This document shows, piece after piece, positions 34,801 to 44,976 of a DNA stretch of 64,000 nt. A program made the position numbers and the translations under genes. The notes under the pieces are model-generated. The model was not told where the DNA came from. It made no database searches and saw only the letters and a list, made by a program, of their open reading frames with translations. The stretch lies in the NCBI RefSeq assembly GCF_965363235.1, contig NC_134846.1, forward strand, positions 90,824,571 through 90,888,570, given 5' to 3'. Position 1 is the stretch's first letter. Every line of letters begins with the position of its first letter. The stretch is from Mytilus galloprovincialis (lineage: Eukaryota; Mollusca; Bivalvia; Mytilida; Mytilidae).

Positions 34801-36111
34801 GCCAAAAACTGCATTTGACCCCTATGGTTTATTTTAAGTAACGGCGGCCATGTTTTTTGACGGATCAAAAATCGAAGCACACACTTTGTGCAGGATAATC
34901 TAAGGAACAATCATGCTAAGTTTCATCCAAATCCATTCAGCAGTTTCAGAGGAGAAGATTTTTTAAAGTTAGCAAATATGATGAACAAATTGAACCATGC
35001 CAGGCAAACATGTACAAAATTGTCATTAAAGGACAATAACCCCTTAAGGGGTCAATTGACAATTTTGGTCATATTAACTTATTTGTAGATCTTACTTTGC
35101 TGATCATTTTTGCTGTTTACAGTTTATCTTTATCTATAATAATATTCAAGATAATGACCAAAAACTGCAAAATTTCCTTAAAATTACCAATTAAGTGGCA
35201 GCAACCCAACAATGGTTTGTTTGATTCGTCTGAAAATTTCAGGGCTGATAGATCTTGACCTAATGAACATTTTTACCCCATGTCAGATTTGCTCTAAATA
35301 CTTTCGTTTTTGAGATATAAGCCAAAAACTGCATTTGACCCCTATGTTCTATTTTAAGTAACGGCGGCCATGTTTTTTGACGGATCAAAAATCGAAGCAC
35401 ACACTTTGTGCAGGATACTCTAAGGAACAATCATGCTAAGTTTCATTCAAATCCATTCAGTAGTTTCAGAGGAGAAGATGTTTGAAAAATTGTTAACGAC
35501 GACGACGACGTCGACGACGACGTCGACGACGACGACGACGGACGCCAAGTGATGAGAAAAGCTCACATGGCCTTTTAGGCCAGGTGAGCTAAAAAGTCAA
35601 CTCAACACACATGTATAAATACATAATCCCACTAAGCTGGAGTATCCCAGTAATATTTGAAGTCTGTATTATATTTTCTTGAAGTTATAACTCATACTAC
35701 GAAGATGATTTCTAAAGGTCATTATCAGTTGTCCCTCTTAAATATTTCAAAGGAAAACTATCTTATTGTTCATCTCCATTATAGGTTTATATAAATAAAG
35801 AAGGTTGGCTGATTAAAATGAGGGTCCTGGCAGTTTTCTGGTTATTTTTTAGGCTTGTTTCAATGTATATTTGCCTATACAACTTGTATGTATGACATTT
35901 GGGAAAAAATCCTGATATTTAAAGGTATTTGTAAAAATGTGCTGTGTACAAGTTAGCGATGGTAAAAGAAGTATACCAGTAAACAATTAGCCAACTAAAA
36001 ATGGTATAGCTTTAAAAATAATGTTATAGCTATAGTTACATGTACCTGATATAAGTATTGCATTCTTTGAAACTGTTCTTTTTGTGGAATTCCACCTTTG
36101 TTCTTCCCCAT
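31669..36111 (-). CDS. RPP21: ribonuclease P/MRP protein subunit p21 (Rpr2/Rpp21 family), 4 exons
   Basis: Complete gene; exons in transcript order are 36046-36111, 34062-34162, 33185-33267 and 31669-31874. Total is 456 nt, 151 aa (human RPP21 is 154). The protein is a zinc-ribbon subunit of the nuclear RNase P/MRP ribonucleoprotein that removes tRNA 5' leaders. N-terminal FQRMQYLYQAANQCIKSDP and LCRFYLTTMRSIAKKSVLR match the alpha-helical part of the family. The zinc ligands are C65-x2-C68 (VDIKRTMCKKC) and C94-x2-C97 (LVVTCLECD), at family-typical spacing. The final 30 residues are divergent. All junctions are GT-AG and phases agree. The ATG lies 4 nt after an acceptor-like CAG, so a 5' UTR intron is possible. 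Intron 1 is largely one repeat element (34171-35591), and intron 3 holds a MITE. Confidence 0.93.
32163..32326. mobile_element. inverted-repeat MITE in RPP21 intron 3
   Basis: The left arm CGATTATCAGGTTGTCTGCA, then GTAAAATATCAGCTGC and ACATAATATGAAG, is mirrored by the right arm through ATAACCTGATAATCGA. A GC-rich centre (GTAAGCGCAGCGAACGAG) forms the loop. A diverged relative lies at 43764-43895. Confidence 0.85.
32728..32825 (-). repeat. dispersed repeat end (inverse of 4390-4512)
   Basis: AATTGAGAATGGAAATGGGG, AGAGACAACAACCCGACCATAG and CAACAGGTCTTCAATGTAG, as in the copy at 48337. Confidence 0.75.
33185..33267 (-). CDS. RPP21: RPP21 exon 3 (first zinc CxxC)
   Basis: Acceptor TTTTACAG and donor AAAA|GTAAGT. 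Encodes HVDIKRTMCKKCCVLLIPG and onward. Confidence 0.93.
34062..34162 (-). CDS. RPP21: RPP21 exon 2 (residues 23-56)
   Basis: Acceptor TTATTTTAG and donor AGATT|GTAAGT. Encodes the AANQC...LCRFYL...KKSVLR helix block. Confidence 0.92.
34171..35591. mobile_element. bivalve-type dispersed element with AGCTCACCTG-like ends, internal duplication
   Basis: It begins ACAAGAGGCTCTCAAGAGCC then CGCTCACCTG and ends GGCCAGGTGAGCT; CTCACCTG and CAGGTGAG are inverted. The interior carries a unit of about 485 bp twice (CAGTTTCAAAGGAGAAGATT at about 34442 and its near copy at about 34938; both contain GGCAGCAACCCAACAATGG), then a GAC-rich run with GACGTC palindromes at 35500-35550. No protein frame. It occupies most of RPP21 intron 1. 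Confidence 0.8.
36046..36111 (-). CDS. RPP21: RPP21 exon 1 (residues 1-22)
   Basis: ATG in a good context (GAAGATGG), ending TATCAG|GTACAT. Encodes MGKNKGGIPQKEQFQRMQYL and two more residues, phase 0. Confidence 0.88.
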
Positions 36112-36187
36112 CTTCCTGAAATTAAAATGATTTGATAAAGCAGGTTTATTAGAAGCATGCATTGCTTACCTGACTAAATGTTTACTG

Positions 36188-36640
36188 GTCCGAGACCACA
36201 TTTGTCGTCCCTTGATTTTCCTTGTTTACGAATATAGTCCCTAGTGTTGACAGTGGGTTACTTGCCAATATTTTTCATACCCCTTCCAAATTTATTTCTC
36301 CATGTTTGATGCCTCAAAGTTGAAGAAGTGGGGGTGAAATTACACTGCAAACAAATTTGGGTCCAGAATTTTAAAGGAAAGTAGTGATTTGGTCCAGCTG
36401 AAAAAGGTTAAAAATTAGCACTTCGGACGCTGTCAAAAGATTTCAAGACGCCCCAAACATAAAATTGTCCATATTTTGAGTTAGAGCCAATGAAGTTTTC
36501 TATAATTTTGATATAATTTGTCCCAAAAGTAGTACAAAACACACTGTAAAAATTTCATTGAGAAAGCGCAGATGGGATTTTTTTAATTTTCATTTATGTT
36601 CTAAAAGAAATGCACTACGAATTAGTTGTGGTCTCGGACA
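36188..36640. mobile_element. MITE with GTCCGAGACCACA ends, about 453 bp
   Basis: GTCCGAGACCACA at the left and its exact inverse TGTGGTCTCGGAC at the right. The interior is AT-rich and non-coding. It sits just upstream of the RPP21 start, so it may displace or contribute to that promoter. Confidence 0.8.
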
Positions 36641-36864
36641 TACTATTGTCAGCATAGATTTGTTAAAGAAAAAAAATGTTAAAAATGATTTCTTTTAGCT
36701 TTCATATTTCTATTTACCATGTGTTTACCATGTTTACTGGTGATAACTGTTTTGAATGTGTTTCCAAAAATATCCTGCTTAAATGTCAAAGTGTACAAAT
36801 GTATGTATCTAGGAAGGTCTTAACTACAGATCTGACAATTCTGATGTTTCCAATTAAAATATTC

Positions 36865-39800
36865 TACATCTACATCTACATTGTATGACAATCCATCAGC
36901 ACATCGATGACTATACAACGGCACATCGCAAACAGACACTTAATAAAATATAACAATTTATGAGTGCAATAATTCAAAAATAATTTTGTGCAAAAAAAAA
37001 TTAAAAAAAATTAACACATTTACATATTTACAAACAGGTTGGATATCTAAATATACTGACTCTGGATCAGTATTCTAAACTGATCCAGGGAGGATCAGTA
37101 TTCTAAACTGATCCAGGGAGTTGACACTGATGACATTCAATGGAAGTGAGTTTAACAGTACAACTGTGAATGGAAAAAAGCTGTACTTGAAGTAATCTGT
37201 TCTTGTGCTAAATGTTTGGTATTGTAATGAATTAGTGAATCTGGTGTTTTTGACTGGCTGTGGTAAAAGGTAAAGGTTTGGATATACTGCAATGAGATTG
37301 TGTAAGATTTTGTACAGCATAGTTACTCGATTGATGTTCTGCGAGTTTCAAGTGACTTCCATTGAAGATGGTCAATCATGGAAGTGACACTACTGATGTT
37401 GTGGTACCTGTTGACATGCTGCCCTTCTTTGTACTTTTTCAATGTTGTCTTTTTGTTTTTGGGTGTGAGGTGACCAAACTGAAGAGCAGTATTCTAAATT
37501 CGAACATACCATGGATTTGTATGCCAAACTTTTTGTTTCTTCCTGGTTTATTTTTAAATTTCTTTTAAGAAAGCCTATGATCTTATTTGCTTTTGCAGTA
37601 ACGTTGTTGATATGTGTATCCCAAGACATGTGAGAAGGGGTGATACCGAGATATTTTGCAGTGCTGACGGATTCTAAGATGTGGCCTTTTAATACATAGT
37701 CATGTTTGAATGGTGGCTGTGATCTTGTTACAGTGAGAGAGTTGCATTTTTCTGGATGGAATTGCATACCCCAAGTTTGTTCCCATTTGGCTAGGCAGTT
37801 TAGGTCATTTTGTAGTACTAGTAGGGTACAATCTTGGTGATTTGTTATGTTTCTGTATAAGATACAATCATCTGCAAACAAGCGTGTTTTTGATGTTACT
37901 GCTGCAGGTAGGTCATTAATGAAGATGAGAAAAAGTAGTGGACCCAAGACTGAGCCTTGGGACACTCTACTTACCACAGGCATTTGGCTATATACCTCTC
38001 CGTCAAGCGCAACCTGTTGCGTTCTGTTATTAAGGAAGGCTGATACCCAATTCCAGGTCAGGGCCGTAACTACCAATGAGGCAGGGGAGGCAACTGCCTC
38101 CCCTGAATTTTCTACACCAATTTTTTGTTTTTGAAGTAATAAAAGGGAAGTGACAATATGTACACGAAGAACTTGAATTTGTATTATGAACAACACATGT
38201 TTACAGTTTTAACAGTGTTATCATGATACGTGATATATATCTGTTATTTTCAGGATTTTTTTTATCGAAAGTGAACCATTTCAGTATTTGTTTTTTGGTG
38301 GTTTTTTTTTCGTGTGGCCATCCATCTGTTATTCAATATTTCCTATGTCGTACGAGAACGCATATGAAACTTTGTTATCGGCAATTTTGATTAAAAGTTA
38401 ACTAATCACATTTATTTACCATGTTTAGGGGCTCAATTAAGCAGAGGAAGTTCCCTTTGTATTGTCATGATTCAAAGCTTTATTTAGAGTCGATATTCAA
38501 TAAACTACATAAACACAAGCTCTAGTGAGCTTTTCAAATCGACTTTTGTGAATCTTTTATGATATCGGAAATTCGTTACCGGCTGAATCAGCTTTTGGAT
38601 AATTTTTTGAACATGTCTAGTCAGACAGTACGTCTCCCGATCGTACGAGAATATTATGGTCATTGACTCAATGCCTAAATTAGTAGTTAAACACTCCCAT
38701 TCGTTGTAGTTCTATATTCAGCTTTCAAACTATGATATTGAAATTCAAGGTCCTCGATAAAAAAAAATATTCTTGCGTTCTATTATCTTACTTGATATGG
38801 TTTTTTTTAACTTACCAGTTTGATTTCTAACAAAAATATCTTTAAATACAGATAATAATTGTTTGCAAAACAAATTGCTCCCGAGTTTCAAGCATTACTG
38901 ATGAGTTGTAAAGTAAGGAAATCGAAGGAAAACAGGTGTTTTTTTTCGCCATTTTATTGAGAGAAAAAAATCGGCGGTCACAATGTATTTAATGTTAATA
39001 ATTATAGTTAAAAGTACGACCCACAAGACGGAGCCTTGGCTCACCCCGAACAGCAATCTCAGTTTGTTTTTGCATAAAAATTGCTTCCAGGTTCAAGCAA
39101 TACTGACGAGTCTTAAAGTAACGAAATCGAAGGAAAACGGGTCATTTTAAGCCATTTTACTGATCGAAAAAAATCGGCGGGAGGCTGCACCCCAAAACCC
39201 CCTCTCTAGGGGCCTTAATCGGCGGTCCCAAACCCCTGCCTCACCTGAAATTGATCCCTAGTTAGGGCCCTGAAGAAAGATGTGTTAAAATGAAAGTGAG
39301 ATGTGGTGCAAATTCAGGTGTAAATTGTTAAAGAATACATGCTGGTATTTCATCTGGACCTGTAGCTTTAGACGGATCAAGATTTTTTAAGAGTTTTTCT
39401 ATGCCATTTGGTGTGTACATGTATTTCTGCAATAGATGGATAGTTGTCCGAAAGAGTTGGTATTTGTTCTTTATCATTTTCAGGTGTAAAAACAGAGTGG
39501 TATTGTTTATTGAGTATTTCAGCTTTTTGTTTTGTGTCATCTATCAGAATGCCCTCAGATCTTAATGGTGCAACTCCTGAACTGTCTTTTTTGGTGGACC
39601 TAATATAATTCCAATTTTTTTTTCTGTTTTTGAAAGGTTTGTAAGCTTTCGTCGTAACAAATGATAATTTCCAGATATGTTCAATAAGCTTTTCTTGTCT
39701 CTTTCTGAAGCAGTTTTTTTGTTTCCCTGTACTGTTTATTGATTTTATTGTGCGAGTCTGTTTTCATTTTTTTGAACAATTTGTTCCTTTTTCTAATCAG

Positions 39801-40110
39801 TGACTTTGTTTCTTTATTAATCCATGGTAGTTTCTGTTTGGTGTTATTTGTTATTTTAGTAGGGATGGACTCTTCCATGGTTTTTAATACCTTTGTTTTG
39901 AAATTATCCCAAAGTTCGTCCATTGTGAGATTTTCTAGGTTTGTAATATCGTTAAGGTGTATGTTATTAAGCTTTTCTTTAATTTGTTCAGTATTTGCTT
40001 TTTTGTATAGGAAAACTTTTCTAGGTGTTTTTTTTTGCTCTTCTAGGTTTTAAGTTGGATTCAATATAAACAATTTCGTGATCGGAAATTCCGGGAATGA
40101 CTTAAGTTTT
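36865..40110 (-). mobile_element. 5'-truncated APE-type LINE (jockey/CR1-like), interrupted
   Basis: Reading leftwards: end of the endonuclease domain with its SDH motif (GISDHEIVYIES, near 40085), a basic linker (39681-39923, LPWINKETKSLIRKRNKLF), the start of the reverse transcriptase (39328-39420, KATGPDEIP), then after an insertion the RT core (37390-38057: SQGSVLGPLLFLIFINDLP and the catalytic RLFADD), and a C-terminal piece (37075-37320). Between KATGPDEIP and FLNNRTQ about 115 residues, including RT box A, are missing. The C-terminal piece is out of frame with the core, so the copy is dead. A TGTAGATGTAGA-like tail ends it near 36865. A 27-bp tandem duplication lies at 37063-37118. Confidence 0.85.
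38057..39274. mobile_element. DNA element with CAGGGCCNTAACTA ends inside the LINE
   Basis: Left CAGGGCCGTAACTA...GAGGCAGGGG and the inverse right end CCCCTGCCTC...TAGTTAGGGCCCTG are imperfect TIRs of about 14 bp plus subterminal matches. Two internal blocks (AAATCGAAGGAAAAC...AAAAAAATCGGCGG) at about 38925-38975 and 39125-39180 are duplicated. No transposase frame and no target duplication were seen. hAT-like by terminus only. Confidence 0.65.
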
Positions 40111-40494
40111 ATTTACTAGAGAGCTGTTATTAGTAAACCAGATGCTCCGCAGGGTGCAGCTTTATACGACCGCAGAGGTCGAACCCTGAACAGTTAGGGC
40201 AAGAATGGACACAACATTTAAGCTTGATACAGCTCTGAATTTGGATTGTAATTAAATTGTTGACACAACATAGGTTTCTGACATAGAATGAATGTGGTCT
40301 AAGAACTTATGCTAAAAAACTTAAAAATTTTAAATTGAACATTTACCTATTATGGTCCAATATCCAAAATCTAAATACATGGTTAGATTCAGCATATCAT
40401 AGAACATGTAGAACCCCGAGAATTCAATTTTTGATGAAATCAAACAAAGCTTTTTGGACCTAAATGTAGACCAATTTGAAAACAGGACAATACT

Positions 40495-40775
40495 GTACAA
40501 TTCAATATTTCTTGCTATTGTGCAAAACTGTGCAATTGAAAATTTCTTGCTATTGTACAATATTGTGCAATTAGATATTTCTTACTATTGCGCAATACTG
40601 TGCAATTGAAGATTATTTGCTATTGCACAATACTGTGCAATTGAAGATTTCTTGCTACTGCGCAATACAGTGCAATTGAAAATTTCTTGCTATTGCACAA
40701 TACTGTGCAATTGAAGATTTCTTGCTACTGCGCAATACAGTGCAATTGAAAATTTCTTGCTATTGCACAATACTT
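40495..40775. repeat. short satellite, about 35-38 bp unit (TACTGTGCAATTGAAGATTTC)
   Basis: About seven tandem variants of ATTGCACAATACTGTGCAAT followed by TGAAGATTTCTTGCT. Internal to the element above; a single relic is visible in copy 2 at about 55012. Confidence 0.9.
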
Positions 40776-41949
40776 GATATAATAATTTTGGACCCCGATT
40801 TGGACCAACTTGAAAACTGGGCCCATAATCAAAAATCTAAGTACATGTTTAGATTCAGCATATCAAAGAACCCCAAGAATTCAATTTTTGATAAAATCAT
40901 GCTAAGTTTAATTTTGGACCTTTTGGACCTTAATGTAGACCAATTTGAAAACAGGACCAATCAAAGTGATGGATATCACTCATGGAAAGATTAGAAGAGT
41001 AGTTTGAATTATTTAATATTAAGGTATGGTGGGGAAAATGAACATTTATAAAGCTCTATTGCTGAAAATTGCATTTACAGCAGGTCTTTAGAAGGAAACC
41101 TGCTTTTCCAGTATGAGGATAAAATGAGCTCAAATTAAATAATATGGGTCTCTTAATTTGCACAATTTTATTTAAACTGCAGTTTATTTCTTATCGAAAT
41201 TATGCTGCCGGTTCTGAACATGTTTCAAAAAAACATAAAAATGCAAAATTTCTTCTAGTAAATGTTACCAACTATCCTTGTAAGACATAAATCTGGACCA
41301 ACAGCTTAAAACTTTAAAGTGTCAACAAAAAAAATGGAAAAATGTTGTTTTGGGGCAATTTGTTAGTTGAAACAGAGGTTATATGGCATTGAAGATTAAA
41401 AGTTTTAGAGTGCCTTTTGATCAATTTTTAAAGTATTTTTCAACACAGGCCATTGAAAATGTACTTTTTCAACGTAAACCAATTAAAAACTTATCTTATT
41501 GAAATGAAGATTCTTTCTTGATTGCAAAAATATATATTCACTTCTAATAAAAATTCAAATGACAAAAATAGACATTTATAATGATTGATGGGAAATAAAC
41601 TAATAAACAATGGTTTGTTATATATATGGTTAAAATTAAAAGTTTTAAAATTTTAAAACTGTTTCAAGCCAATTCCTGATAAAAAAAAAAAAAGTGAACT
41701 AATTTACTTGTAGATTAATTACAGATGATTATTGGAAATTTATCAAGTAAATTATAGGCCTTACTTGAATACCTTTTATTAAATCATATTTATATTCATA
41801 TTACATTTTTTTTAATATCTTGTTAATCCATTAATCATTTATCTTTCAGATATAATTTACAGAATCACTTTATGTAATGTAGATCAAAAGTAATTGGCAA
41901 TAAATAAATCTATCATCCTTATAAATATCAAACATCTAATATACACATT

Positions 41950-42572
41950 TGTGTATTCAATTATGAGGTCAAATACTTGTGTATTAAGACATGTAAATAT
42001 AGAAGTGCATATGCTGAATTTAGAGCAGGTGTTGCTCCGATTAAAATTGAAACTGGCAGATATGAAGGTATAGATGTAAATGAAAGGTTCTGTTTTAATT
42101 GTAGAAAAAATGATTTGAATATAATTGAAGATGAAAAACATGTTTTATTAGAATGCCCATAATATGCAGATTTGCGAACGATATTTTCTAACAGTGTATG
42201 TAATATAGAAAGTAGTTTTAGTAATTTAAGTAATGAAGAAAAGTTTTTATTTATGTTTCATGATGATAGAGTTTGTTATTTTACAGCCAAAATCTGCCAT
42301 GAAGTACATTTTAAGAGAAAGTGTATTTTATACTCGTAATAAGTGTTTATAATGCTGTTTGTTTTCTTTTGTATAATTGTTTTTAATAGTATGGTGTTTT
42401 ATGCTAAGACAGTAATAGATGTAATATCAATGTATTTTAATCTGTGTTTTTACAGTCTCTCATAACTCTTTTTAGAGTGGCTCTTTTATAAATTGTTAAT
42501 ATTATATTGTGTTGTATATCAAATGTTTTAAAGAGGTGGGACTCTAATAAATTATTTGTTTGTTTGTTTGTA
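41950..42572 (+). mobile_element. LINE 3' fragment (C-terminal zinc knuckle and TTTG tail)
   Basis: The frame from about 41977 reads YRSAYAEFRAGVAPIKIETG...ERFCFNCRKN...EDEKHVLLECP, the C-terminal CxxC...HxxxxC segment of APE-type LINE ORF2 proteins. A TAA follows the ECP motif, and the same frame continues for about 60 recognisable residues. The 3' end AATAAATTA followed by TTTGTTTGTTTG (42549-42572) is a microsatellite tail. Dead, 5'-truncated copy. Confidence 0.8.
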
Positions 42573-42960
42573 AGAATTATATGTATATTGAGTGGTCTGT
42601 ATAATTATGTAAGACTGAGGTTGATAGGTAATGTGGTCAATTTGATTGGCAGTTTAGGAGGTGGGGCATTATAATTAAAGGTCCACCTTGTCTCTGATTG
42701 TTTAGTGATAATGACAGTTGTCAATCATACTAGTTGAATCAATACCCATGCAGTTACCTAATCAAAATGTTGTTTAAAAAGCCTGCACATCAACACACCT
42801 TAATGACATACATTCTTGAATGAACTGCTCCAATAATATACCCAGTTTTTTTCAGTTTATATGTGTATTATGTGCACATACATGAGAACCATAGGGAACT
42901 ATATTTCAGTGTGAATACATTTAGTGACAGTAGCTAACCTGTCCTGTTGTTAGGGAGGCC
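42573..42960. other. AT-rich sequence between LINE tail and resumed element
   Basis: Nothing recognised; probably part of the insertion in element copy 1. Confidence 0.35.
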
Positions 42961-43763
42961 GGTGCCTAAGTAAAGAATTAGAACAAGTTATAATCTTTCC
43001 AAAAATTAAGAATCTGAATACACGGTTAGATTTGGCATATCAAAGAACCCCAATAATTCATTTTTTTATGAAATCAAACAAAGTTTAATTTTGGACCCTT
43101 TTAGCCCTTAATTTGTTGGGACCAAAACTCCCAAAATCAATCCAAACCTTCCTTTTGTGGTCATAAACCTTGTGTTAAAATTTCATAGATTTCTATTAAC
43201 TTATACTAAAGGTATTGAGCAAAAAACAAGAAAAATGGTTATTTGGGACCTGTTTTTGGCCCCTTATTCCTAAATTGTTGGGACTTAAACTCCAAAAATC
43301 AATCCCAACCTTCCTTTTGTGATCACAGACCTTATGTTAAAATTTCATAGATTTCTGTTTACTTATACTGAAGTTATTGTACGAAAACCAAGAAAAATGC
43401 TTTTATGAGCCCTTTTTGGACCCTAATTCCTAAACTGTAGGGACCAAAACACCCCAAATCAATCCCAACCTTCCTTTTATGGTTATAAACCTTGTTTTTA
43501 AATTTCATAGATTTCTATTTACTTTTACTAAAGTTAGAGTGCGAAAACCAAATGTCTTCGGACGATGACGAAGACAACGACGACGACGACGCCAACGTGA
43601 TACCAATATACGACAAAAAAAAATTTCAATTTTTGCGGTCGTATAAAAAGAGATCAAGTGTGCACTGTGATGTTTCTGTGTAATGTGTTGGTTTTGTTAC
43701 GACTTGTTCCAAATAGTTGTCTTGGTATATGTCTATAAGTTGTTGACATTGTTTTGAGTTGTT

Positions 43764-43895
43764 AAATATCAGCCGCTCTACACAATGTGAAGCTTTTTAG
43801 GTCGTTCACTGCGCTCATGCACTTACCAAAAAGGTTCACATTGTATCTAGCAGTTGATATCTTGCAATATCAATATGTAGAAAACCTGATAATAT
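43764..43895. mobile_element. diverged inverted-repeat MITE relative of 32163-32326
   Basis: TTAAATATCAGCCGCTCTAC...ATGTGAAGCTTTTT and the inverse AAAAAGGTTCACAT...GATATCTTGCAATATCA, with a right end AACCTGATAAT as in the intron-3 copy. Confidence 0.7.
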
Positions 43896-43971
43896 ATATA
43901 CATATGTCTATTTTAAAATCTGTGCACGTTGACCCAGAGAATCTGCGACAGTTGAACTATTGATGTCATAA

Positions 43972-44232
43972 TACACCTTATCGCTATTTGTCCGGTGTTA
44001 CTAGATATCACACAGGTTCCTGTAAAATTTTGACGTCATAAAACAAAATATCTGACGCCTAAATGGAAAAGTGATTGTTGTATGCATCAAAAGTTCAGCC
44101 GGGATCGGCGATAAGCCGTATAAAACAACAATCATTTTTCCATAATGTAAATGACATCAGATATTTTGTATTACGTCAAAATTAATGAGAACATGGGTCC
44201 AGTTATGCCGGACAAATAGCAATAAGGTGTAT
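43972..44232. mobile_element. inverted-repeat MITE with about 130-bp arms
   Basis: The left arm ATACACCTTATCGCTATTTG...TTTTGACGTCATA...AAATATCTGACG is mirrored on the right by CAGATATTTTGTATTACGTC...CAAATAGCAATAAGGTGTAT. Half-copies or fragments are at 22485-22640 and 18075-18150. Confidence 0.85.
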
Positions 44233-44703
44233 AACAAGAAAAATAAGATTTATTAAAACAAATAAAGTAGTAGTATTGCTAATAAACATGATAAATTTTT
44301 GTTTTCATCATATTAATTTTTAATTTTATGCAGGAGAAAAATACTATCATGATAGCCTAAAGCAATATTTTTTTCTGGTGAATTTTTGTTATGATATGTT
44401 TTATAGATAGGCATGATAAGGGTGGATAAACTGTCAGTTTCAGAAACTTCAAAATTTTGTACACTTCAACCTTGACTTGTCTTACTCTTTTTCAACTGTT
44501 TTCCTTTTTTAGCATTTTCCACAAGGTTTGACTAATACCAAATTGAATGTTCCGTTTTATATACATTTTTTTAACATTTTAAAAGCATGTAAAAAATGTT
44601 TGGTTGTTGTAGATGATGTGTTCGAAACTTCTTATATACATTTATCTGAATGGTCATTTCAAAATAAAATATTGTTATGTAAAGTTTGATTTTTTTGGTA
44701 ACA

Positions 44704-44791
44704 GGATGAACCTTCACAGGGACAACATGAAACCACTCAACAGCAAAAAGAAACCGTCTCGATAAACTACGTTGTTTTATATTATAAATAA
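44704..44791 (+). other. possible exon immediately upstream of COX10 (uncertain)
   Basis: A T-rich tract and acceptor (TTTTTTTGGTAACAG) precede GATGAACCTTCACAGGG. One frame reads DEPSQGQHETTQQQKETVS and ends at TAA (44789-44791). Another reads NLHRDNMKPLNSKKKPSR and stops at 44774-44776. It may be the last exon of an upstream gene, or the acceptor side of a COX10 5' UTR exon, since the COX10 ATG is only 60 nt further on with no stop-free link. Confidence 0.3.
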
Positions 44792-44850
44792 CAAAATGTA
44801 GCTTTTAGATACATCGTAAACTTGGAAATGACTTTAATGTAACGATCGAT

Positions 44851-44976
44851 ATGCATATAATGAAAGTAGGATGGAGTGTTGGCAAGAAGAAGTTATTTCA
44901 ACTGCAAATGTCAACAAAGTCATGCATGTCACATCTAGAGGTTACACAACGTGTAAAGTCTTCGTGGAGTATACAA
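44851..44976 (+). CDS. COX10: COX10 exon 1 (presequence, residues 1-42)
   Basis: ATG to ATACAA|GTATGT, 42 codons, phase 0. Encodes [19 protein letters not shown] and a further basic stretch typical of mitochondrial import. A second Met is at residue 4. Confidence 0.8.

Larger units (their letters stand above)
40135..43650. mobile_element. dispersed element copy 1, TTATACGACCGC ends, split by an insertion
   Basis: It begins ACCAGATGCTCCGCAGGGTG then TTTATACGACCGCAGAGGTC, and ends TTTTTGCGGTCGTATAA (inverse). Interior: AACCCTGAACAGTTAGGGCA, a 35-38 bp satellite at 40495-40775, and repeats of about 180 bp (CCAAAATCAATCCCAACC-type, 43130-43550). The family body is interrupted at about 40990-42960, where a LINE fragment and AT-rich sequence lie. 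Copies 2 and 3 are at 54826-56700 and 60205-61545. Confidence 0.8.

Noticed and set aside
37390-38196. 268-codon minus-strand frame as a host gene
   Set aside because: It carries the SQGSVLGPLLF and FADD motifs of a LINE reverse transcriptase and is out of frame with its C-terminal part.
41977-42162. Cys-rich plus-strand frame as a host zinc finger gene
   Set aside because: It matches the C-terminal knuckle of LINE ORF2 and is followed by a stop, further LINE text and a TTTG tail.
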